Source: Dipteris shenzhenensis (Eukaryota; Polypodiophyta; Polypodiopsida; Gleicheniales). Taken from it: a stretch of 64,000 nt of DNA. Below, one piece after another: positions 53,829 to 62,080 of this stretch. The notes beneath the pieces are model-generated. The model was not told where the DNA came from and did not search any database. It saw only the letters and a list, made by a program, of their open reading frames with translations. The stretch is taken from NCBI GenBank assembly GCA_047967505.1, contig CM106540.1; one strand, 5' to 3'. Position 1 is the first letter of the stretch, and every line of letters begins with the position of its first letter. The translations under genes and the position numbers were made by a program.

Positions 53829-54326
53829 GTGGAATCCATTGAAGCCATATGCTTGCTTGAGAAGCACTTTCCCTCGAGCATTATGACAACTCAAGTACAC
53901 TTGATTGAGCACAAAGTTGATGAGGTGGCCATTGCAGGTACCGTTCATAGTCGATGGATGTTTTTTCTTGAGCGGTTTATAAAAACTTTGAAGGGATTTG
54001 TAAGACAAAGAGCAAGACCAGAAGCATGCATGGCAGAGGGATGGCTTGTGCAAGAGTCATTAGTATATATCACGAAGTTTCTTGCATCCACGGATCCCGA
54101 TATGCCGCAGGATTGGCATAACAAGTATGATGATCACATCCTTGGCGAGGTTCCCCAAGGAAAAAAGATTGAAAGAAAGATGAGCGAAGAGCAAATGGAG
54201 AAATTCTATAAGTTTTGTATCCTCCATAGCAAGGAGATGCAGAAGTGGATTAAGAGATATGAAGCGGCCAAAGTAGAAAGAATAGTTGCAAGGAAGAGAT
54301 TCAGAGTAATGTACAGGCGATCGTAA
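53829..54326 (+). CDS. tnp2-associated DUF4218-like exon (CACTA-1 copy 2)
   Basis: A 165-codon open stretch with VHLIEHKVDEVAIAGTVHSR, WMFFLERFIKTLKGFVRQRA and RPEACMAEGWLVQESLVYIT, the domain that follows the catalytic core in plant tnp2 proteins. A Lys/Glu-rich helix then ends at a stop. It matches the CACTA-2 region 15426-15990. It is an open remnant of a dead gene; upstream exons are broken. Confidence 0.85.
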   Translation: MESIEAICLLEKHFPSSIMTTQVHLIEHKVDEVAIAGTVHSRWMFFLERFIKTLKGFVRQRARPEACMAEGWLVQESLVYITKFLASTDPDMPQDWHNKYDDHILGEVPQGKKIERKMSEEQMEKFYKFCILHSKEMQKWIKRYEAAKVERIVARKRFRVMYRRS

Positions 54327-54369
54327 CCATATCCATGGGATCTCGCCCTCTCCCCACTCACATGTCACT

Positions 54370-55464
54370 TAATTGGCTACAACTGGCTCTACGTAAAGCC
54401 GAATGCAATGGAGAGACAATAATTGAGCACGATCAAGAGTTATCATCTAGATGTATGATGCATGTAAGTTTCTTCCCTCTTGACGTAATTAAGTAATTAT
54501 TTGTGGCAATATACGCTATAAAATAGATGCATCTTCATTGTTTTAATAATGCTCTTTTGCAGTACAAAAAGTACAATGCATTATGGTCATATGGATGACA
54601 TTTTTGCGTGGAACGCATCGATTCAAAGAGAGTCACGTATGATTGTGGAGTCATGGCCAACTTCACACAAGATAGCTAAGCAAGTGCTTTGGATACCAAT
54701 CTTCTCTCCTCAAAGTTGGATTATTGTGGAACCATATGCAAAATCTATTAAATTGATTTCAGACGATTTAGTATTTTCATTCTTGATGTAAAATGGTTTA
54801 GAACTATTCACAATGGTCCCCATTTGACAATGAGAAAAGATAGTAGCGGTTTCTTTTCAATAGACTCCACCAAACATTGGACCGATGAAAGTGATACTTT
54901 TGTTCTTCCTGAGCATTGTGAGCAGGTGCATAGTAATGATTTTATTAATCAAAGCTTTCGTTTTCAAAGATCCATTGATACATGTACTTAAGCATAATTT
55001 CATATATATAATTGATGAGAGTTGGCACCCGTCTTCAATATAGGTGGTTTTTCATCCGGATTATTCTGATCCAAGATGGTGGTACGTGATCCAAGTTGCA
55101 CCACGAAGTAAGCAAATTTTTGAAGATAGAGATGTGGATATGGAGATGCCACTACTAATGCCAGATCCAATTGATCCAGATGGATCTAGCTAAGAAGATG
55201 AAGATTATAATTTGAGCCAAGAGGAAGATGTGCATAATGACATCGTACGGGAGGAAGATGGGAGATCACGATATTGAGGAAGAAGATGACGATCATCAAG
55301 AATCACCACACTTTATTGAAGAAGATGATCAAGTCTTAGGTGAACATACGATGCTAGAGTACGATGATGATATAGGAGATCAACTCGGTATAGAGTTAGA
55401 GATAGACTTGTTTGGCGCGTTAGACTTGGCTCAGGATGCTGTTGATGTAAATGCTCTTCATTGA
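54370..55464 (+). pseudogene. tnp2 C-terminal (DUF4216-like) exons, CACTA-1 copy 2
   Basis: 54575-54780 has HMDDIFAWNASIQRESR-like sequence. 54780-54925 has DVKWFRTIHNGPHLTMRKDS, SGFFSIDSTKHWTDESD and FVLPEHCEQ. 55045-55190 has VVFHPDYSDPRWWYVIQVAP, as in DUF4216. An acidic tail (EEDDDHQESPHFIEEDDQVL) ends near 55464. The parallel CACTA-2 exon is 16250-16845. Confidence 0.8.
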
Positions 55465-55629
55465 TTTTTTTCATCTCAAACTTGGACATGAATATATTAT
55501 GAGCTTCAAAGTTGATGTACATGCTCTTGTACTTTTATTCTCTCAAAGGATCAAACATGTATGAAAAGGGAAAAAAAATTGTCATTGGGAAAAACTATCA
55601 TTTAAGGTCGGTATGGAAAAAACCAATCT

Positions 55630-55770
55630 CTGTAAAACGTCGTTATAGGAAACTGTCTCAGTGTCGCTATATAAGGACCATTCACAAGTCTAATAAGTGT
55701 CGCTATATAGCAACACTCTTTAAACATCGCTATATAGCGGCCCTTGTCTAAAGTTGCTATATAGTGACAC
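55630..55770. repeat. Right subterminal array of CACTA-1 copy 2
   Basis: Five changed copies of the palindrome (GTCGCTATATAGCAAC, ATCGCTATATAGCGGC, TTGCTATATAGTGACAC) at intervals of about 25-45 bp, ending about 95 bp before TAGTG. Confidence 0.8.
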
Positions 55771-55969
55771 TTAACGAATCCTACTTTGATTATCGATGAT
55801 TAGTGCCCCACGCACGCTAAATGTCGATACTTAAATGTTGGAATAGGGCTCATGTGTAGTAGTGAGGGTAGGTGAGTTTGACAAGTTAACTTGAAATCTT
55901 TTACATTTTCACGTTTTATTTCATTTCTAAATTTTTTTTGCTTTGAATATATGCAACAGACACAACTCA

Positions 55970-56693
55970 TGATACACCATACATAGAGCATGTATCGGAG
56001 GATGAGATATGTAATGCCACAGTTGAACAACATAATGATGATGAAGAGTTAAATTGTGCAAGTATGCAAACATCACCAAATACAACAACACTTACATTTC
56101 CTTCTATCTTGTTGCGTGATGCACTCCATGAAGTGACTAGTGAAGCTAAAAAAAAGGATCGAGTACATCAAGAAATAATTGTGCAATTGAATGATGAGAT
56201 TGCAAATCTTCAAAAACAAAACTTATGCTTGCAAGAGGAAATTCAAAAATTAAAAACAACAGAGAGTACATATTTTCAAGTACAAAGATTGGAAATACAA
56301 TTAAAAGAGCAAGTAGTACTCATAGCACAATGCTTTTCATGTGCTGCTGAATATGTGAGGATTGCATTACAACACGTTGATAATGGGGGTCGTGTTTTTT
56401 ATTTTGATCATGACATGGTGGGACTAGCAGTAAGAAGACCATAAAATCTGCCAATTGCACTAGTGATCAATCCAAATGGTCCTATATGTCCAATATGCCA
56501 TGATCCTTTTGATAGTAGCACTGGATGGTATACACTTTCATGTGAGCATAGCTATCATTTGGCATGCTTGGAAAATTCTTTGAAGGCAAGAAGTGCATGC
56601 ATCTTATGCAATACACACATATCAAAGGATTTGTATGATGTGTTGGGTTTATTTGAGACTTATAATTCAGATCCCCAAATTAGAGACATTTGA
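55970..56693 (+). pseudogene. Coiled-coil and RING-H2 protein, one in-frame stop
   Basis: An exon-like frame after a GCAACAG acceptor: an acidic start (EHVSEDEICNATVEQHNDDE), a coiled coil (IIVQLNDEIANLQKQNLCLQ, EEIQKLKTTESTYFQVQRLE), then CAAEYVRIALQHVDNGGRVF. At 56442-56444 TAA stands between RRP and NLPIALVINPNG in the same frame, fitting CAA to TAA. A zinc-binding RING-H2 pattern follows: CPICHDPF, SCEHSYHLAC and CILC (C-x2-C...C-x-H-x2-H-x2-C...C-x2-C), ending QIRDI. RING-H2 proteins are usually E3 ubiquitin ligases. It lies just outside CACTA-1 copy 2. It could be a host gene exon or an unknown element's gene. Confidence 0.7.
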
Positions 56694-57012
56694 ACAGGCT
56701 GTCTTGTGGATCACAATTTCATACATGACTTTGTGGATGATGTGAGCATGGGTTATATCTCTCCTTGAGATTTCAATAAATAAAATCTATTATTTGACAT
56801 TATACAGTTTTTATATGACAATATTATTTTCTTTACAACGTGATTTTGTAATCGTTTGTAGCAAAATTCATGTCTTATGGTTATGATTTGCTATAAATTC
56901 CATGAGGAGAATTTGTCCCTCAATGATGATGGTCTTTATATATGGAATTCATTGTAATGTGGAAATCCATGAAAGAAAAAGAAAACATCATTTCAGAAAT
57001 ATTATTAGACAT

Positions 57013-57063
<51 letters not shown>

Positions 57064-57394
57064 TTCACATGCATGCATGTGTGCATACACACACACACAC
57101 ACACACACAAAATTCTTTGATTTATACTAATAAAATTTTAAACCAAATGCAAAATAAAGTAGGAAATAAAAACAGAGTTTACAAAGCCATGTCACAATGT
57201 AGCAATATTATTTATATTCTTCTCACATAATGTGAACTCTAAATCAAATCTTATTTGCATGCACACTCAATAATCAAACCTTGCTAAAATTTGAAAAGGC
57301 TGATTATTTATTACTTAATTGCATACGAGATATCTAAAGTCAATATCATGTCATTGAAACATGTTTTCAAGTAGGGCACCTTCCAATTCAAATT
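56694..57394. repeat. Non-coding DNA with (CT)n and (CA)n microsatellites
   Basis: (CT)n at about 57017-57060, followed by CATGCATG and (CA)n at 57087-57109. The flanks are AT-rich without genes. Confidence 0.85.
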
Positions 57395-58140
57395 GAAGTA
57401 CCTTATGGTACCCCAAAAGGTCCCTTATGGTATCCCAAAAAGTCCTTGGGGGACCCTAAAAAGTATATTATGGTACCCCTAAAAGTCCCCTATTCCCTTG
57501 TGGTACCCTAAAAAATTCATTATGGTACTCCAAAAGTCCCTTGTGGTACCCCAAAAGTTATCTTATAGTACCTAGAAAGGCCCATGTGTCAACCTATAAA
57601 TCACCTCTTGGTACCTCTTCAATGTACCTGATTGTACCTTACAAAGAATTTTATAGAGTCAAACTGCCCCAACATACCATCCAAGGACTAAGGTACATTG
57701 TAGAGTATCCCAAAGAGTCCCTTGTGGTACTCCCAAATGTTCCTATGGTACCTTAATATTTCCTTATGGTATCTCAAAAATTCCCTCATGGTACCCTAGA
57801 AACTCCCTTATGGTACCCAAAAATTTCATCGCGGTACCCTAGAAACTCCCTTATGGTACCCCAAAAAGTCCCTTGTGATACCCTGAAAGTTCCCTTGTGG
57901 TATCCGAAAAAGTCCTTTATGGTAATCTATAAATAACCTCTTAGTATCTCTTCAAGGTACCACATTGTACCTTTTGATGTACCTTATAGAATAAAAGTAC
58001 ACCAACATACAATCTAAAGTACATTGTAGAAGTCCAAGTATCCCAAGGTATGTTGAACTAAAAGTACCATATTGTAACCTTGAAGTACCTTATGAAACTC
58101 AAAGTACCTCAAGGTACTATCCAAACTACCCTTGGGTATC
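57395..58140. repeat. GGTACC-type minisatellite
   Basis: A degenerate repeat of about 25-30 bp with consensus near CCTTATGGTACCCCAAAAAGT; more than twenty GGTAC, GGTAT or AAGTAC words occur in 750 bp. The right third (57950-58140) shifts to AAGTACC and CAAGGTA words. No coding potential. Confidence 0.85.
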
Positions 58141-58261
58141 GCATTAGCCAGTCAACTGATCATTCGAATTCAATTATAGAGAATTTTATTCAAAAAAAAT
58201 GTTTTAATAGGTTTTAATTCCTGAATTAATTTCCATCGATTTAATTCCTGGGTCAATCCCT

Positions 58262-58968
58262 AGATCACACTCAATATCATGTTATCATATGTGCATAGCA
58301 CTAACCCAATAGAGTGGTATAAAGGAAAGGGTTAGATGCCCTAAACCTAACCCTAAATGGGTTTGTATATATTCTACATTTTCAACTAAATCTAGTGTAT
58401 AGTTAGTCATTTGTGGTGTGCTCTTTAGCTGTGCCCTCTGTCCTCATCTCCAGTCTTCTCCTCTCCCCTCTTCATATTTTGTCAATTCATTCATTTCAAT
58501 TTGGTCTTGTTTTATAAAGAAATTTTTGAGTAAGAATTGTATCTAATTGAAAATATCATTAATTATATTGAATTAATAATAGTTAACTTAATTAATAATA
58601 ACTATTATTAAAATTTTTGATTTAAAAAATCAACATATAGCAACTTTGGAGTCAACTATGTTAAAGAAGTTGGGTAGAGCTTTAAAAAGCTAGGACTCAT
58701 TGTAGTCATCACATGGCAACAATTACATACATGTGGAATGTTTTGTAATGGAAGTACCCATAATATACACATTGAACATATGACACATCATAAACATGAA
58801 AATTAATAATAAAAGATATACAACAATGAGTAGCATGTAAACCAAATTGACATTAGCTCATATATTGCACACGAAATCCTTAAGTCCAATTCAATTGTAA
58901 ATATTCCACAAATCATGAGAAAACATGCAAGAAGCCACTAACATAAAAGAAACAAAACTTGAGAATTT
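58262..58968 (+). repeat. Copia-C LTR-type block, second copy
   Basis: About 700 bp matching 45384-46090, lacking the LTR's first 7 bases. It ends in GAGAATTT exactly where the CACTA-2 copy 4 terminus starts; in the other copy the sequence continues CAAGCAAGCTCC. No Copia-C coding sequence accompanies it. Confidence 0.85.
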
Positions 58969-58984
58969 CACAACAAGACAAAGC

Positions 58985-59230
58985 ACCCATAGACGCGCGC
59001 ACAGACGCGTTTCATGAACTAAATAAAAAACTTACGGGCGCGTCTATTTGCGCATCAGGAGACCCGCGTCTAATTGCACGTCTATATATGAGACTTACGT
59101 GCATATAGACACGCTTATACATGCGTAAATAGACGTGCATATAAACGCTTTGATAGACGCACGTAGAGATGCAAGTTGAACAGACAAACGCAAATATAAA
59201 CGTGTTTTTAAACGCACTGATAGACGCGCC
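58985..59230. repeat. Left subterminal array of CACTA-2 copy 4
   Basis: AAATAGACGTGC, ATAGACGCAC and GCGTCTATTTGCGC words in both orientations, parallel to 9611-9870, with short deletions between some words. Confidence 0.8.
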
Positions 59231-59581
59231 TTTTTTTTTTTTTTTTAAAATACAGAATACTGTGTATGTTGTGTATGCTATATAGTTACAAGAATCCCAT
59301 ATCCACATTCTGTAATTCAATTCTTACAGCCAATTGCATTTTAATTACAATTCCAAATAAAATATTACAACTCCAAAACGCAATAAAATTGAAAGCTCAA
59401 AAAGTGCTTGTATATACATATAGCACGAAGCTAAGCCACGTCATGTGGCTCCAAGTACAAAAAATAAGGAAGCTAAGCCATGTCATGTGGCTTCAAGTAC
59501 AAAAAATAAGAGGAGTCTATATACAAGAGGCACGAAGCCAAGCCGATGGCTTTAAGTACAAAAAAGAATTGTAGCACTACT

Positions 59582-61006
59582 TCTACGACTAATCCTCGCT
59601 GCCTTCCACGCTCCCTTCTGCGCTACCTTCTGCGCTCCCTTCTGCACCTCCTTCCTCGTCTTCCTCGTCGTCTTGTGCAGGGGCGCCCTGTAAACAAAGG
59701 ACAACATATATCAATGTATGAAAAATCAAATCTTTACTTATAATTTTGGCATTATTTAATTACTTTCAAATACCTGGGGGGCCTGTCCAGTAGCTCGGGT
59801 ATACTGCTCCTCAGTAATCAACCCATCATCATAGAAGTGCCTCCATGTATCTCCTCTGCGATGGTGGCGGTGGTAGGCTGTCTCCACTGGAGTAGGGTAT
59901 CTGCCCACGATCTCAAGCTGCATGACCGCGATACACTTTGTGGAGGGATTAGTACAAAGAAACAACCAACCTCCTAATAAACTACATAAGCAATATAATT
60001 TGAGATCGATACTTACAAATTGGGCCTCCCATGATTCAACACCCCCTGCTCCAAAATGCGCGCTCCCATACTCCTCCATCTGGATCCTCCGTGCCTCCAC
60101 GTGCTGCAGACTGGGCTCCTCCCTCGCTGACTTCATTGCCTTCTTCCACTCACGCTTCTGAGCGGTGTGGGGCGGACCCCTTGGAGGTTGACCTGCCTCA
60201 AGTCTGGCAAGCTCCGCTAGTGCCTGTCTCTTAAGGGAAGATCTTTTATTGCTAAGTATCGTAACAATCTTTGACTTCCCCCATTTATCTGTGAACTGGC
60301 GATTGGGGGGTTTAGGATACCTAGAGCGAACAGTAGCGAGGGTCTCATCAGCCAACCTCTTTGGGTGGTCTTTATAGTGGATAAAGCAATCTCTGTAATT
60401 GTTAGCAATTATAGAGCGCATGAAGGCCATTATGTCCTTCCCCCGCGCATCCATCAAGATGCCTCCTGTCTGGGTGATGTCATAATAAATCATACCATCA
60501 CCCAGAGGCACGTCTAAATCATCGAAATCATCATCCTCCTCACCGCCACATGGCCCAAAGCACTGTGCCATGCATCCACCACCGCTCTCCCTGCTACTAC
60601 GCCTGCCACCCTGTCGTGTCGAGCTCGTACGCTGGCCACTCGTAGCTGGGGACTGCGCGGGACTACGCTGACCACTCGTAGCTGGAGAATCGAGTCTCGA
60701 TGGCTGGGGAGTACGTCGACGGCTCGCTGAGGCAGAAGGACCTCCTGAAGGCATGGGGGAAGGGGCATAAGATGGGATGGCAGAAGGGACATAAGACGGC
60801 ATGGGGGAAGGGGCATAAGACGGTACGGGGGAAGGGGCATAAGACGGGGCATAAGACGGCTGTGCGGACTCCGCTGGGGTGATCTCAGGCGGTGTGGGGT
60901 GGCTCGGAGTCTGTAGTGCCGACTCCTGGGGAGTGTTAAGGGTACCCGTCATGTACCCGTATAACTCCGCAGATCAGGTGAGCTAGAAGCACTTCCTCCC
61001 CACATG
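59582..61006 (-). pseudogene. Transposase_24-type gene of CACTA-2 copy 4 (398-codon frame)
   Basis: The best preserved partner gene. It has a Pro/Ser repeat domain (PSYAPSPVPSYAPSPMPS), a Ser/Arg-rich stretch, CMAQCFGPCGGEEDDD, the core DARGKDIMAFMRSIIANNYR, RYPKPPNRQFTDKWGKSKIV and EYGSAHFGAGGVESWEAQF, then HHRRGDTWRHFYDDGLITEE. Splice sites lie after AQF (GTAAGT) and after GQAPQ (GTATTT). The terminal acidic exon is 59585-59690 (EGSAEGSVEGSED). The original start at 61006 (MWGGSASSSPDL) is put out of frame by a deletion of about 55 nt relative to copy 1. The open frame therefore begins at the internal ATG 60952 (MTGTLNTPQESALQ). Confidence 0.82.
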
Positions 61007-61083
61007 TTAAACTGGAAAAAAAAAAACAAATCTATTACTTTGGGAGCTGAGAAGAAAGGGGGAAAAAAAAAAAGAGGCTCTGT

Positions 61084-61420
61084 CAGAGTGCGTCTATAGA
61101 CCCGTCTAATCTTCGCGTCTATAAACGCGTCTAACAGAGCGTTTAACAGTTCAAGTAAAAGCGCGTCTAACAGTCCGTCCATCAATCCGTCTAACAGTGC
61201 GTTAAAAAGCGCGTCTACCACCGCGTCTAACAGTCCGTCCAAACATCCGTCTAACAGCGCATCTAAAAGCGCGTCTAACAATTCGTTTAAAACTCTGTTT
61301 AACAGAGCGTCTGTGTGAGCGTCTATATACGCGTCTGTGTGTGTCTGTAGCAAGCCAGACGTGCATATAGACGCGCTTGTAGACGCGTGTTTAGACACGC
61401 CCTCAGACGCCTCTATACAC
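61084..61420. repeat. Internal motif array, minus-gene side (CACTA-2 copy 4)
   Basis: More than twenty CGCGTCTA, CCGTCTAACA and GCGTCTATA words in about 340 bp, longer than in copy 1 (11770-12015), so the array length varies between copies. It lies directly upstream of the minus-strand gene. Confidence 0.85.
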
Positions 61421-61840
61421 GCGCTCCGACAGTCGAGAATACTCAAAAGTCGAAAAGGACGTTTGGCCCGACAAAAGAACGTGTCGCTCATACCTAGATG
61501 CTGCGTTTCGTGGATGCGAAAAAGTACAAAACTGGAAAGAGCAAGCAAGAACAACTTCAAAAGGACTTACTTGGAAAAAGGTATGGAAGGATCTTTCTTT
61601 TCCAAACTTGTTTCTTCTCCTTGTTCGTACTCCTCCTCTTCTTTAGGCTTGGAAGCAAGCTGTGTAGGTACGGTCCCTTTGTCTTGAGTGAAAGCTTGGA
61701 ACTGTGTATGGGAGGATCTCTCTTAAGCTTCGAATCTATAGAACTGCTAATAAAGAAGGAAGAAAGCCGCTCGTGAAGTTTAAGTAGTCAAAAGAAAAGC
61801 AAAGCGAGTGGCATGCCGAAAAGCAGGTTTAAAAGTCGCG
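61421..61840. promoter_or_regulatory. Divergent intergenic region of CACTA-2 copy 4
   Basis: Corresponds to 12016-12419 of copy 1 with small indels. It lies between two motif arrays and two divergent genes. It shares GGTACGGTCCCTTTSTCTTGAGTGAAAGC-type sequence with copy 1. The promoter role is inferred from position. Confidence 0.4.
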
Positions 61841-62030
61841 GGTATAGTCGCGTCTATTAGCGCATCTATAGTCGCGTCTGAATACACAAAGTAGTGCGTC
61901 TATAGTCGCGTCTATTAGCGCGTCTACAGGCACGTTTAAATACACAGAGTAGACGGGCATTTAGACGCGCAGTTAGATGCGACATTAGACGCGACGATAG
62001 ACGTGGCGATAGACGCAACACAGAGTTTTT
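61841..62030. repeat. Internal motif array, tnp2 side (CACTA-2 copy 4)
   Basis: GTCGCGTCTATTAGCGCATC and TAGACGCGACGATAGACG words. A unit GTCGCGTCTATTAGCGCRTC is tandemly repeated here (61848 and 61905), so the array is expanding relative to copy 1 (12420-12540). Confidence 0.85.
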
Positions 62031-62080
62031 AAGTTAAGCATTTGAAGAAGAGCAAATTTGGTGGGTTGTTTGTTTGTAGG

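Larger units (their letters stand above)
50403..55864 (+). mobile_element. CACTA-1 element, copy 2
   Basis: 5.46 kb with ends CACTACAAGGCATAGGCTC (left) and GAGCCCTATTCC-like sequence then CACTAC on the reverse strand (right, to TAGTG at 55864). The termini are imperfect inverted repeats and no matching 3-bp target duplication was seen (CAA against AGG). Inside are palindrome arrays at 50520-50635 and 55630-55770, a hairpin, a truncated minus-strand gene, unrelated filler (51340-51713) and a plus-strand tnp2 gene missing its 5' half. Distances from array to end are about 100 bp on both sides. Confidence 0.82.

Noticed and set aside
55795-55805. An alternative CACTA-1 right end at GATTAGTG
   Set aside because: It lies too close to the last palindrome. 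TAGTG at 55864 gives array-to-end distances equal on both sides and better similarity to the left terminus.
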